Positions 1-10,620 are shown, numbered from the stretch's first letter. The stretch: 64,000 nucleotides of DNA from Yponomeuta sedellus (GCA_934045075.1 OW203732.1:9015001-9079000), one strand, 5' to 3'. Numbers and translations: made by a program. The notes: generated from the sequence alone by a model not told the origin.

Positions 1-308
1 ATTGAACCTCTCTTGCGATCCCCATACTTGTATAAGAGGTTGCGGACTTTGTCAACTAATTTTCCTCGGGCGACTGTGGAACGTCCACTTATAGACTGAT
101 TTTTTTTTAGAGGTTTTGTAAAATATGTGCCGACTGACTCTTTGGGAAACAGTGTTATTATTTTTGCCGCTAGCACATTGTATTCTTCGTAGGTTATACG
201 GCTAAAAACAAAAGTAATATAGTTTCATTATTACCAAAATGTTAAGTATGGTAAATGAATGATACAATGAGCTTGATGAGTTATTTATTAGTTGGGTCAA
301 CTTACCAA

Positions 309-593
309 TTAACAATACATATATGTATATATATGTTTTATAATTATGTCGGTTAATTGACTTCGCTTGCTGTTATCGAGACAACTGTATGTTTGATAAT
401 ATTTTAAAATGCTATTTCCACCTGGTGAAGTTTGTAATAGTGTTTCTAAATCGAACTGCGGGAAACTTTTTCTGCTTTGATATTCGACTGTCTTGGGAGT
501 CTCAAGTAGACTGGTAACTTCTATATCATCGAGGTTTATAAGCAACGTATTATTCGATGGAGTGCATGTGTTGGAGTTTGTCTCCGTTGAGGT
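309..593 (-). CDS. SAM-domain host gene, exon 3
   Basis: Third exon of a minus-strand gene whose first two exons are at 1183-1105 and 928-807. The acceptor is CACAG at 598-594. The exon is entered in phase 0, matching the phase 0 exit of exon 2. It encodes a Ser/Thr/Asn-rich linker and then a conserved-looking block around FPQFDLETLL and GGNSILKYYQ, followed by a helix rich in Ile and Lys. I recall similar blocks in uncharacterised arthropod SAM-containing proteins, but no function is established. The frame closes at TAA at 309-311, inside an AT microsatellite-like stretch. A GTAAGT donor lies just beyond it (304-299), so the annotated end may be wrong: a repeat-length change or a weak upstream donor could let the gene continue leftwards. 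Exon identity is fairly secure; the end is not. Confidence 0.6.
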   Translation of the reverse strand, partial: TSTETNSNTCTPSNNTLLINLDDIEVTSLLETPKTVEYQSRKSFPQFDLETLLQTSPGGNSILKYYQTYSCLDNSKRSQLTDIIIKHIYTYMYC

Positions 594-806
594 CTGTGAA
601 GTCACCAAAATTCTTATGACAAATAATAAACAAGTGGAAAGAAGTGGTCTCTACCTACACCACAGTAAATAAAGCGTGAATTATATGTACGTACAGCCAT
701 GATTAGACTACAAACATTACACACGGTTTGCTCCGTCCGTGTGGCAACCAGCTACCACAAGTACCAACTGAGAAAAAGACAACCAAGTGATCATTTAGTA
801 CATTAC

Positions 807-928
807 CTGTGCTGTTATCAATTCCGATATCCGCTCTTGGAGCACTAATCGTGTGCCTAAATGTGGGCACAATTCTTTGAGACATTCTGGTGTCAGTTTT
901 GGAAAGTGTTCGACACTTATTCCATTTG
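807..928 (-). CDS. SAM-domain host gene, exon 2
   Basis: Internal exon of 122 nt with acceptor TTTCTAG directly before 928 and donor GTAATG at 806-801. It takes two bases into a split Ala codon left by exon 1 and then reads 40 codons, leaving in phase 0. The peptide (start NGISVEHFPKL, then LKELCPHLGTRLVLQERI) has the spacing of the second half of a SAM domain: a Leu-rich helix, the cysteine-proline turn and the L-G-x-R-L helix that usually ends the fold. SAM domains mediate protein-protein or RNA contacts and give no specific function here. The correct phase across both junctions and good splice sites are the main support. Confidence 0.65.
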
Positions 929-1104
929 CTAGAAAATATATAATAAGAGTTATGTATCTATAATATCACTGTTCAAGCACGAACGTTCTCCGTTTACAAT
1001 TACATTACAGATATCATGCAGAGAAAGGGTGAAATCAAATCTACATAGATTTACGTTCTACGACTAAATGATATACCTAAATTTAATATAAATGTACTTC
1101 TTAC

Positions 1105-1183
1105 CTATAAAGTTGTTTATTACTTCGTGAGGTATACCCCATGACCCCAGCACTTCGGCTACAGCCACACTCACAACGTCCAT
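1105..1183 (-). CDS. SAM-domain host gene, exon 1 (start codon)
   Basis: The ATG lies at 1183-1181 and is followed by 26 codons plus one base before donor GTAAGA at 1104-1099. The peptide begins MDVVSVAVAEVLGSWGI and ends in a helix VINNFI, matching the first helix of a SAM domain (a conserved Trp, then a gap, then the hydrophobic helix). Joined to exons 2 and 3 it gives an N-terminal SAM domain of about 66 residues. The upstream sequence is GC-rich, as expected for a promoter-proximal first exon. No ORF search would find it because it is only 79 nt. Confidence 0.62.
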
Positions 1184-1199
1184 CACCACCAACGGTTTT

Positions 1200-1310
1200 T
1201 ATTTTGTTTTGCTGTTAGGAACTTCAATCACCGCGGCTGAAAACTAAACTAAACTTGTCACGACTTGCTCGCTCGCGGCTTGGCTGCGCGGCGCGGCGTC
1301 AGTAACTCAG
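1200..1310 (-). promoter_or_regulatory. GC-rich region upstream of the SAM-domain gene
   Basis: This is the only markedly GC-rich stretch in the first few kilobases (about 1266-1297, GCTCGCTCGCGG then GGCTGCGCGGCGC). It lies immediately upstream of the inferred start codon. That is where a promoter or 5' UTR would be expected. I see no convincing TATA box or initiator, so promoter status is inference. Confidence 0.3.
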
Positions 1311-1754
1311 TATTACCAACGCAAAAAATTCTTAATTGAAAACAATATAATACAGTGCCGCTTGATATTAGAGAAAAAATATTGTTACGAGAAAAATATT
1401 CTTAGAGCCAGTATAAATATACAACACAGTTTCACATTATTTTGGATCAAGAAAAATGTTTCTAAATCTTAGTTTTCAATAGTGTTCAATGAAAATGGTA
1501 AGATATTAGACTGAAGTAAATTAGAGAACTAAAGGGGAGGCTGGGGATAATTGATCTTTCTCTTCTACAAATATTTAACACTAGCGACGGCCAAGTGCGA
1601 GTCGGACTCGCGCACGAAGCGAAGGGTTCCGTACCATTATCTATACAACATTAGACACAAAGATCGAGAAAAAACAGCAAAAACTCACGTTTGTTGTATG
1701 GGAGCCCCCCTTAAATATTTATTTTAATTTAATTATTTATTTTTGAAGCGAAAC

Positions 1755-2053
1755 CGGCGTGCGTGCATGCAACGACTAATGAATATTGATGAAGCGAAAG
1801 TAATCTGTCAGGATCGTGGCAAAGTGGGAGTCCCTGGTCTCTGCCTACCCCTCTAGGATACAGGCGTGAGATTATGTATGTGTATGTATGTATGTATGTA
1901 TGTATGTATGTATGTATGTATGTATGTATGTATGTATGTATGTATGTATGTATGTATGTATGTATGTATGTATGTATGTATGTATGTATGTATGTATGTA
2001 TGTATGTATGTATGTATGTATGTATGTATGTATGTATGTATGTATGTATGTAT
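1755..2053 (+). mobile_element. LINE 3' end with TATG tail
   Basis: The segment reads like a LINE ORF2 C terminus (ATGAATATTGATGAAGCG, then CTGGTCTCTGCCTACCCCT) followed by GATACAGGCGTGAG and a long TATG run. The same segment without the long run is at about 63325-63450, and a reversed copy is at about 44625-44720. The microsatellite is therefore best explained as the expanded 3' tail of a retroposed LINE. Confidence 0.55.
1874..2053. repeat. (ATGT)n microsatellite
   Basis: About 180 bp of nearly perfect ATGT units. Apparent ORFs rich in Met, Tyr, Val and Cys across it are translation artefacts. Confidence 0.95.
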
Positions 2054-2063
2054 TTATGTATAT

Positions 2064-2307
2064 ATGTATTTATGAAGCGAATATAGAACTTTATTTCATT
2101 GAATATTTCAAGCGTCTACCTGTTACCGTTATTAATATCACGTAAAGAACTACAAAAAATTACGTTTGTTTGGCCGTCCGTCCGTCCGTCCGTCCGTCCG
2201 TCCGTTCGTCCGTCCGTCCGTCCGTCCGTCCGTCCGTCCGTCCGTCCGTCCGTCCGTCCGTCCGTCCGTCCGTCCGTCCGTCCGTCCGTCCGTCCGTCCG
2301 TCCGTCC

Positions 2308-2346
<39 letters not shown>

Positions 2347-2578
2347 ACCAGGCTGTATCTCATGAACGGTGATAGCTAGACAGTTGAAAAATTTAATAAC
2401 GAAATAACGAAAAATTTAATAACAAATACTAAAAATAGAATAAAATTAATAATTAAGGGGCGCTCCAATACAACAAATGTAATTTTTTGTCGTTCTTTAC
2501 GTGATATTAATAACGGTAACAGGTAGACGCTTGAAATATTCAAAGAAATAAAGTTCTAAATTCGCTTCAAAAATACAT
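2064..2578. repeat. Long inverted repeat, arms of about 107 bp
   Basis: The arm at 2064-2171 and the arm at 2472-2578 are reverse complements with only a few mismatches; both contain GCGTCTACCTGTTACCGTTA in opposite orientation. The spacer of about 300 bp holds the CCGT and CTGT arrays. ATGT-type repeats flank both sides. This looks like a foldback or MITE-like unit. Confidence 0.8.
2173..2345. repeat. (CCGT)n followed by (CTGT)n microsatellite
   Basis: Tetranucleotide array with a sharp switch from CCGT to CTGT units near 2309. It is in the loop of the 2064-2578 inverted repeat. Open frames on both strands here are artefacts. Confidence 0.95.
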
Positions 2579-2984
2579 ACAGACAGACAGTGAAGTCTTA
2601 GTAATAGGGTCCCGTTTGGAACCCTTCGGGTACGGAACCCTAAAAAGGAGGACTATCTACAAAAAGAAGTGAGATACCATCAAAAACATATAGCTTGTAA
2701 AAAAGACCAAGTCTGCCTTACCTACATAAAAAGTTGTGAGATCCATGTAATACCAAGTCGGTTAATTTATTCAGTCCCTACTTAAGGGACCTTCTGTCTT
2801 TATTTATTACATAATTATCTAACCTAACAACAACATATAGTGACCATGTCAATATTAAAAATCTTTAACTTTTAAAGGAAATAGACTGACTTGGCGAACA
2901 AAAAGCGGTTCAACTTTTCCCAGCCTCCCCTATTTCCTTGAAATTATCATTGCCGTTCTTAGAATAATAAAATGTATTGATTGA

Positions 2985-3660
2985 AATTATAAAACTTGTT
3001 CATTGCTTAAATCAAACACTTCTTAGAACTGCTAACTATTGTTCTTACAAAAAGAAAAGTTTTTTTTGTTCTAGAAAAGATATCACTTTCTCAAACTCTA
3101 GATACTTTATTTGTTTTGATATAATTCAAAGTACTTGATTCAAGAAAGAGTCTTGATTATTAATTGAACCAAAAACTTCTTGCATTAACTATGAATTCAT
3201 TTTTACAATAAATTTATAGAATATCTTGGTTTTAGAATAGTTATTAAGTGAAAACTCAAAATCATGACTTAAGATACTTTAATTGCTTTGAAAGGATTCG
3301 AAGTTTTTGATTTAAACACACCTTGTTTATTGATTAAATTGAGCACTTCTTAGAATTAGTAAATATTTTTCTTTACTATAAATAAAAAATATCTTGGGTT
3401 TACAATGATTATCACTTGAGAACACCGCTTCTTGACTCAATATACTTCATTTGCTTTGAGAATTTTTTTAGTGTTTGATTAAAAAAACTTCTGTTTATTG
3501 ATTAAATAAAAGAAAACTTGGTATGAGTAAATATTAATCTTCATAAAAAAAAATTATGTCTTAGTTTTAGAATAGTTATGACTTGAGAATCCTAAATCTT
3601 AACTCAAGACAGTTTGTTTGTTTCGAGAGATTTCATAGTTCTGAAATAAAGATATGTTCC
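2985..3660. repeat. Degenerate tandem array, period about 170 bp, about four units
   Basis: Units share, in order, a TTTATTGATTAAAT-like start, ACTTCTTAGAATTAGTAAAT, a TATCTTGGTTTTAGAATAG core, ACTTGAGAA, CTTGACTCAAGATACTT and a GCTTTGAGA end. The TTGATT landmark falls near 3140, 3312 and 3480, with a diverged equivalent near 3652, giving spacings of 172, 168 and about 172. The units are strongly diverged, so this is an old array. A partial unit may precede it from about 2940. Confidence 0.6.
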
Positions 3661-4039
3661 TTTTGTTGATGTAATTGAAAAAACATATTAAAATAAGCAT
3701 ATTTTTCTAAAAATTAGAAAAATATTGAGAATATAATAATTTTAGAACGACAACATGGGTATTTTTCAATCAACAAAACAATCTTAATCCGAATAAATAT
3801 TTTTTTGTAATTAGGAAATATTTTGAGAAAATGGTCGGTCTTGTTTTGAAAAATCCTTTTTTTCTGTGTGGGGACGTAATGGGTTGATGATGATAGACTG
3901 ACGTAGCCAGAGTCGAAGACACGTTTCAGTCATGTCAATCAATTAATAATATCAATATATTTAAGCGAACTGGAAGGGATTACTTTTAGTGTTAAGGCCG
4001 CCGTATGTACTTTTAGGTTAAGAAATAATAACTTCTACA

Positions 4040-4200
4040 CAACATAATTACTTCTCCTGAGTCCAAATAAATCACAAACATGGAAATACACCCAGACTTA
4101 CGCCATTTGTACAAACTAAGTACTAAGAATTGAACATACGAGCTCTGGTTTAATAGTCAAGTGTTTTAACCGCTAGACTAACGAGGCTGGTGAAATAAGT
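4040..4200 (-). mobile_element. Decayed SINE with tRNA-like end (SINE-E related)
   Basis: Contains CACAAACATGGAAATACACC, also found near 53990. It then has a reversed tRNA-like segment ending CCGCTAGACTAACGAGGC, whose complement resembles an A box. The related reversed segment CGCTAGACCAACGAGGC is at about 21195-21215. Confidence 0.4.
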
Positions 4201-4304
4201 ATATGTGTGTAGTTTCATCTATCTATGCATCGAATTTAGTATAGGCGTTCCTCGGTATTGTTCAAAGGGACGGATATAGGTAGCTTATGCGTCAAAGTTA
4301 ATTT

Positions 4305-4502
4305 GTTAGCTTTTAGAATATACCTCGGCTACTATCGGATAGAATCGGAGATATTCATGTAACAGAAAGCTCGGAACTAATATGACACTTAATTATGACA
4401 CTTAATTTCGAAATCAGAACTCGATCATCAGTACGAAAACCGGCGAAAATTGGCAAAATCCACGGCCTACCCTAGAGCCCGAGATATATTCTAAAAGCTA
4501 AC
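4305..4502. mobile_element. MITE-like element with 26-bp terminal inverted repeats
   Basis: 4305-4330 and 4476-4502 are reverse complements apart from one substitution and one extra base (GTTAGCTTTTAGAATATA at the left end). The 198-bp unit has no coding capacity and holds a short direct duplication (TATGACACTTAAT) near 4381-4408. I could not identify a flanking target duplication. Confidence 0.55.
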
Positions 4503-4689
4503 AGATTGTTCATGTGCGAATTTATTATATATAAGGATTACGATACTGTGATGTCGTGGTAGCAATGCCTAACTATTTATGTAAATTCAATTAAATAAAG
4601 ATTTAAGTAAATTCTTTAGCGTGATGCGTGGTTTTAAAAGGGTTTCAATTAGTTTTATAGACAACTTTACTATAAGCAATACCCATAAA

Positions 4690-4835
4690 TTATACTACAA
4701 ATGCTTTTTTAAGATCTTTAGTTACCAGTTGCTTTTAGCAATAAGGCCGCCAATTGTACTTTGTATTTTTACATGTTTTATAATATGTGCTCTGGTGTAC
4801 AATAAAGAATATTCTTATCTTATCTTAACTAAGTT
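4690..4835 (+). mobile_element. LINE 3' tail
   Basis: Contains AATAAGGCCGCCAATTGTAC and ends TACAATAAAGAATATTCTTATCTTATCTTA. This is the 3' UTR and TCTTA-type tail shared with the LINE at 55164-57830 and other copies here. No coding sequence remains. Confidence 0.55.
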
Positions 4836-4999
4836 ACAGTTAGAAACATTTAATGCAAAGTGCATTCAAATACAGTGAGCAATTTCAGTAGACTCAAGTG
4901 CTAGCACTTGCCTAGATCAATGAGGAAGCGAAAGAGGATTAAGATAAGAGGAGAATATTTTGGCAAGTGGCTTACCCTGGTCTCTGCAAAGTATGAAAC

Positions 5000-5150
5000 A
5001 TAATCTATACAAAATTAATACTCCCTCAGAATGAACTCTCTCAGAGAGAAAGTATGGGTTTAATTACCACGCGTGCCCATATCGGATTGGAAAATTCAAG
5101 CACAGAGGTATTTCAGATAATCAGGTTACCTCACCATTGTGTTAGCGTTG
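5000..5150 (+). mobile_element. SINE-C fragment
   Basis: Matches the SINE-C landmarks CTCTCAGAGAGA, TTTAATTACCACGCGTGCCC and GGATTGG. It is truncated and diverged. Confidence 0.5.
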
Positions 5151-5159
5151 CTGGACGGA

Positions 5160-5460
5160 GCCCCTAAATGCGTAGTTAGTTACCTAGTAGATTTTCGATG
5201 ATAGCTAACGCCGCAATTATTGAAATTCGTGGTCTCCCCTCTACTACCCGTGTCACGAGACGATTTACCGGAATTCTCTCCGTTGAAGGATTACCGTTTA
5301 CTTAATTAAATGGGGCACGGATTTAAAATAGAATTCGGGCCGAAGCCGGCCGCTGCCATTAATAGTGGCATGCTGAAGTAGATGACAGTACCAAAATAGC
5401 CCCGTCCACGTATTTTTATTACTAATCATAATCAAGTTATTATGATATAGTATATCAACT
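5160..5460. other. Unique-looking sequence, no gene seen
   Basis: No match to the repeats of this window and no convincing exon. Moderately GC-rich patches (for example near 5330-5365) could be a regulatory element, but nothing specific supports that. Confidence 0.3.
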
Positions 5461-5467
5461 GTTGCTT

Positions 5468-5632
5468 AAGATGTCTTGAGAAAAGATGGTCAGAGTGGAG
5501 TTTTCTTTTCCGCTGCCTTATTCTCCACTACAATACTGCCCGAAGGCAGCGGCTTACATTGTACATTGACATTCAGCAAAAATAATGTAAATTCTTTACG
5601 TTGAAATAAACTGATTTGATTGATTCATACTC
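5468..5632 (+). mobile_element. LINE 3' UTR with TTGAT tail
   Basis: Shares GGTCAGAGTGGAGTTTT, CTCCACTACAATAC, GAAGGCAG, GACATTC and GTTGAAATAAA plus a (TTGAT)n tail with the copy at 19776-19966. This is the 3' end of a CR1/Jockey-like LINE; no coding part is left. Confidence 0.6.
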
Positions 5633-5789
5633 ATAACGTCTTTCTCGTTCTAACTTCTATCACAGTTAAACGTTGACACGAGATAGCCTGATTGTTATTA
5701 CTGTCAACGAGAAATTCTTGTACAATAGAAATATAAAAGAAAGGCGAAAAAAGCGAAACTTTAATTACTTATCAGGAATCTCTCTGGTT

Positions 5790-6025
5790 GTTAAGAAATT
5801 GTTAAAAAATATATTTCGACACACAAGCAAATCTAAATTTGCAGGGTAGGTACTTTGAAATTTGAATTATAAAACTAAAAATTAAAGAATAATTAAAAAA
5901 GGTCGGGAAAAGCTCGGAAAACCCAGCACGACACGATTTCTGAACAATTTCATGCAAGTTTCTACAAATTTGCACGGAACCATCGGTGGGCGAGTCCGAA
6001 TCGCACTTGTCCGGTTTTTTTATTT
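5790..6025 (+). mobile_element. Family G repeat, 3' portion
   Basis: Contains ATATTTCGACAC, GGTCGGGAAAAGCTCGGAAA and an end near CGAATCGCACTTGTCCGG. This parallels 10640-11165 and the right part of 34125-34660. Confidence 0.5.
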
Positions 6026-6315
6026 ACCCGGCAACAGCGCCAATTACCCGTTTGAAACATGAAAGCGACACGAACTATTCCGTAGCCATAATACTGCACG
6101 ATATCCACTGGATAGACCCGTCAACGGTGACCTACTTCGTGAGTAGACGTCATAACTTCTTAGCCCTTCATACGTAAGTGCCGTATTAATAATAACATTG
6201 TGATATAGCAGGCTTATAGCGCACTTAGGCGCTGCTCTTGGTTACGTAACCGTTTTAACCACTTCCTGACCTTTTCTTTTCAGGCGACTACGTAAAAAAT
6301 ATACTTTGGCCGCCC

Positions 6316-6910
6316 TCAACATGTCACCTACACTAATCCTATTTAATCGTTATATCTATCTAATTCGCAGAATGGCTAATTCTCTGAATGCCTAATTCGC
6401 AGTTAGGTAACGTAACGCAATAAATATCTGAAGAAGGTTACAATATACAACAAATATATAACCCTGACGTGTTTGTTCTTTTAAGGCGAATCCCTTTTTC
6501 TAAGAAGTTATTTTAGAATTAAGTTTAGATTTTACTTTAATAAAAAATATTACATAAAAAAAGGTTAACTAGCCAATCGTAAGCTATCCTATTCGGAGTT
6601 CCAAACTAAGCCAACACAAATCTTTCTGGTTTGTCGACATCAAAACAGCCCCAGTTTGGTGTTTGGGTGTTGTTGTTTTGGTTTATTTTTGTATTTTATT
6701 AAATTGATTTCAATCAAAATTTATTCCTACCTCATTTGATGAAAGTTTGCCATTTTGTTAGAATAAACCATTTAGCGAATTGGTCTTTCTGCGAACAGGC
6801 CATTCTGCGAATTAGGGATTCAGAGAATAAGCCATTCCGTGAATTAGGCTATGCTTTACTGTTAGCCTTTTTGCGAATTGGTCATTTATCGACTAAGCCG
6901 ACTACGCCAT
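6316..6910. repeat. Region of 16-18 bp degenerate repeats in both orientations
   Basis: About eight imperfect units of the form CCATTCTGCGAATTAGG lie at 6760-6900, and reversed units (GCAGAATGGCTAATTCTCTG) at 6368-6410. The left flank (CCCTCAACATG to ATCTATCTA) recurs at about 7898-7950. It may be a non-autonomous DNA element with subterminal repeats. Confidence 0.4.
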
Positions 6911-6984
6911 GTGAATGCAGTTGGTACTCGCCAAAAGTTATATATAGGCTTTTACAAATGTTATCGGGCTATATTAAAATTATT

Positions 6985-7100
6985 ACCTTGGTATCAACCC
7001 ATGTATGTCTCCACTGCTGGAGCACGGGTCTCTTTCTGGATCGCGTGAAAGTTAGGGCCGGACTTGGCCTCCACCCTCGTGGTCCAAGTCCGGCCCCCGT
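6985..7100 (-). mobile_element. SINE-A 3' fragment
   Basis: TATCAACCCATGTATGTC and CCACTGCTGGAGCACGGGTC are the 3' end of SINE-A read on the minus strand. They are followed by a small local inversion (the GGACTTGG/CCAAGTCC pair near 7050-7090). Confidence 0.55.
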
Positions 7101-7107
7101 GGTAAAT

Positions 7108-7200
7108 TATTACCTCATATGGCATGAAATGGAATGAAAAGGTTTTATTCAAAGTAGCACAGAAACTGCGGCTTAATGAACGTTAAAAGTCAAACTAAGT
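7108..7200 (-). mobile_element. Family I repeat fragment
   Basis: Reverse complement of the segment with ACTTTGAATAAAACCTTTT and AACGTTCATTAAG seen at 15222-15392, 19708-20125 and 23985-24110. Confidence 0.4.
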
Positions 7201-9085
7201 GAGTCCCAAGTCGGGATACTTCAGCGGGGGCCTATATCTAGCAAAAAAACGTGGGCTAATAAATGGTTTGAATAAAATTAAAATTTGTAAAGTAATATTT
7301 TTTGTAGACTAAAGTGTCACTGAATGGTACGAAAATTGTTACTTTTTTCTAATTATTTTGCTGGCTTATAAAAACTTTGCTAACTTATAACAAATCCTTG
7401 GTCCAAATTGTTTTGCTAGTTAGGAAAGTATTTTTCCATATTTGCTCGGCCGGTTTTATGAAAGTATAGAGGACTATCGTGCACTTAATTTGATTTGAAA
7501 TATAATCGACCTTCAGAACATACTTAAGTTAAATAAAGTTAGAAATTCGGTACTGACTGAAAATCAGCGCTTTGCAACTGTTGTTGCAATAAATGTTTTT
7601 CTTTCTTTAAATGTGGAGGAGACTAGACTGAACTTAAACTTTAGTGAACTAACAGTATAGTAGTAATTTAAGGTCTACTTGTTTAGCAAAAATAGTAGGT
7701 CACAAAATGTTATGCGTGTTCTCTTCTACAGTCCTTTAACTCCTCTGGGAGCACAGAGCATCAAATAAAGAATTCCACTTCTGACGGTGGTATTCAGCAG
7801 CTTCCAATTTATGGCAGCTAGTGCCAAGCAACTTGGCCACTTGGGCTATGGATCTTTACCAGTCATTGTACACTAATCCTGCCTTTACCAGTCATTGTAC
7901 ACTAACCCTCAACATGTACACTAATCCTGTTTAATAGTTACATCTATCTATATAAATACTTAATGCACTGAAGGCCAGTTTGTGAATTGAGAATTTCGCT
8001 AAAAGAGCGTGATAAATCGTTACCTAAGTAGGTATTTACTTAGTGAAATTGTCAATTTAAAAACGGTCGGACAACTTGATATACACAATTGAATTCCATT
8101 CTAAACAATTTCTAACAACAACGGTTTGTTTGAGTGTAGGAAATTGTCGCATATCGTTATGGTAGCAGAATCCCTACTAATTCCTAAACAAATAAGTACC
8201 TACACACACACCCAAGTACGGGTACCACGTTAAGAGCGATATGAAATATTAATTATAGAACCAAAACGCTTCAATTTCCCGAACAGGGTGTTTGAGCTCA
8301 ATTTCCTGATTAAACAGTCTTTGTTCTCTAATTTATTTCCAGAGACGTTTTTATAATTAAAATTACTGGAACGTTGGGTATTAGAAAATCTCTAATAAAG
8401 ATTCATTAGTTACAATTAGTTACAGTTTTGTCCTCGAAAATATAAAATTCCACCAAAATATAATTAAAAAACATCCTGTCTCTAAAATACAATATTCGGA
8501 CGCAATTAGATTGACTCAATTAGATTGGACGAAGAATTGTTTTGCCGATATCCTGACGTGAAGAACATCTTTTGCTTGAACAATATTTATTAGGCGCTGC
8601 ATGCGTGCACGTCGGTTCTGGATACTTTTTATCTTGCGCTTCTTCTAGATATTTACAAAATTATTTGCTCATTATTAAGTTTGATTACGTGCATACTGCT
8701 AAGATGCACACATCAGAGCGGATAGCAAATATGAACAAGATATATTTTTTGTTTTTTCGAAATATGTTGCTATTAGCATCGTGTACTTATAAGACTTAAC
8801 AGTTGATGTCTTTTGTTTGGATAAAAGTAGTTTCTGAATGTATCAACTTCAGAGGAACTTGGATTCCATTAACTGGATTTCTGTGATAAAAAACTGAATA
8901 AATTCGTTATTTGGCACTCGATTATTTTGAAGCTTTATTCCGAGACTCATAGATCAAACTAATAATGTTACGTTTCATTAGATTATTAACTTAATCCTTC
9001 ATGTAGGAACTCACGGAATTAAGGGATTAAGTTATAATATGCTTACGAAAGTTCTAGAACGGAGATCAAAGACAAGTTTAGAACT
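7200..9085. other. No gene recognised
   Basis: AT-rich sequence with no convincing exon. Short items only: a local duplication of about 33 bp containing CCAGTCATTGTACACTAA near 7858-7910, and a poly-pyrimidine patch near 7590. The small ORF at 8572-8799 has no supporting feature. Confidence 0.3.
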
Positions 9086-9185
9086 ATTCAGTTGGAAAGA
9101 CCGCTGGCAAGGATAGCCAGAGGTCGCGGGTTCGAATCCCGGCATGGGTGGAATTTCTAGCCTCTAAATAGATTTTTAAAGAAAA
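9086..9185 (+). mobile_element. SINE-B, truncated
   Basis: Carries the tRNA-like module (TTCAGTTGG, then B box GGGTTCGAATCCC) followed by the family end GCCTCTAAATAGATTTTTAAA. The 5' part and the terminal tail are missing. Confidence 0.65.
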
Positions 9186-10535
9186 TCTTTATTAACGATC
9201 TATGATAAATTCATTGCTTTTGTTATATGATGTGAGGTACGGGAGATATCTAAATAATTTTTATTACTCATACTCGGAAAGTAGGTTTGAAGTTTCCTGG
9301 AGAGCGGATTGAAAGTATTAATATTCAGCCCTTCTGAGATTCGTTTTCAACTGACAGCTGTCAAATTATTAAAAAAACTAGTTCTTTTTTCACATTACTA
9401 TTGAACCATGTTGCGCAATGTAAAATTTAAATGACATAAACATAAAGTTGAGTAATAACAAAAGAATATGCCTATGAATATTCTATGCCTATGACTATGA
9501 ATATGAATAAGAATATGAAGAATAAGCCTAGCAGATAATTGATTTAGTTTTGGCTGCTTCAGTGTAAAGATCTCAGTTTTGTTGCTTTTGCGTAAAAATA
9601 ATCGTATCTCATGTACATACTACACTCACACACACTCACACACAGACACACACACACACACCTTGTAAGTTGAAGCCAAGCTAATATAGCAATCTTGATT
9701 ACTTGATTTCCTTTGCTTTGCTGTGTTTGTCAGTTACCTACCTATACATATTTCAATATACCTACCTTAATAAAAAAAAAGTTTATGTCTCAATCAATTC
9801 GCCCGTTATTATCCACTGTTGGGCATCGACACCATAATATTGATGTACTTAGATTAATTAAAATAAGAGTTTTTGAATTAGACTACAATATAATTTTGTG
9901 AATTACACAGTAAAATCCATCATTGGCGGCATGTTCAAATAATAAGTAACTATTGTTTATTTTAATTGTATTGCTGTGGATTTTTGTTGAGTAAATAAAA
10001 TAAAATAAAATAAAATAAAATTAAAAAAAAATATTTTTATAAGTCAGTAATAAATCAGTCTATTATATTTTACTCACAATTATTTCTTTGAAATAACATA
10101 GATTTGCGACCACTAATTATGAAAATGAAAAACATTGGCTAAATAACTGGCCGGTCATAGAAAAAAAAAAATAGGTGGATAAGCGGTAATTCGATCTTCA
10201 TTTGTTTTTCGTGTTGTAGAGTTTCGTGTATGCTTTCCTTATATTTGTAATGAATGGCACAGTCAAGTCTCAGGTTCAAGTCTTTTTAAGTGCCTTGATC
10301 TATTTGCACTAATCCCCGTCTCGGGACTTAATACGAGTAAGTTACATTCCTAGGCAAATTTGAGTACCTACTGATATTGTGATTCCTTATACTCTACTCG
10401 TACTTAAAAATAATAATTATGCATAAAATAAATTGAGGAAAGTGTACATGGCGAGCTTAAATATAGGTATAATCAGCTGCTAATAGATAGATCTTTGTAT
10501 TCAGCAAAGCTGAAGGCGGTTCCTCAAAGAGCACC
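9185..10535. other. No gene recognised; simple repeats
   Basis: Contains a CACACT/CA-rich microsatellite (about 9620-9662) and a TAAAA run (about 9993-10022). Otherwise no ORF, exon or repeat family is identified. Confidence 0.3.
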
Positions 10536-10620
10536 CTTTTTACGTGCCCACTGCTGGGGCACAAGTCTCTTCCTGCATCGCAGGAAAGTCCACGGGTGGA
10601 GTATGGCCTACTTTGTTTTC
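10536..10620 (-). mobile_element. SINE-A 3' fragment
   Basis: GCCCACTGCTGGGGCACAAG and CTTCCTGCATCGCAGGAA are diagnostic of SINE-A on the minus strand; the rest is lost. Confidence 0.5.

Larger units (their letters stand above)
1567..2645. mobile_element. Composite interspersed repeat (family G) with microsatellites and a LINE tail
   Basis: The left end contains CGGCCAAGTGCGAGTCGGAC and AGGGTTCCGTACC (about 1622-1634). The right end contains GGGTACGGAACCCT (about 2628-2641), an inverted match. This pair of ends is typical of a common lepidopteran repeat. Inside are a LINE 3' fragment (about 1755-1870), a TATG microsatellite, a long inverted repeat (2064-2578) and CCGT/CTGT arrays. The same family is seen, more divergent, at 5790-6025, 10640-11165 and 34125-34660. 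No intact gene is present; the microsatellite ORFs are not real. Confidence 0.5.

Noticed and set aside
1866..2379. Long frames encoding Met-Tyr-Val-Cys or Arg-Pro-Ser-Val repeats on both strands
   Set aside because: Pure translations of tetranucleotide microsatellites; all frames are open because the unit lacks stops.
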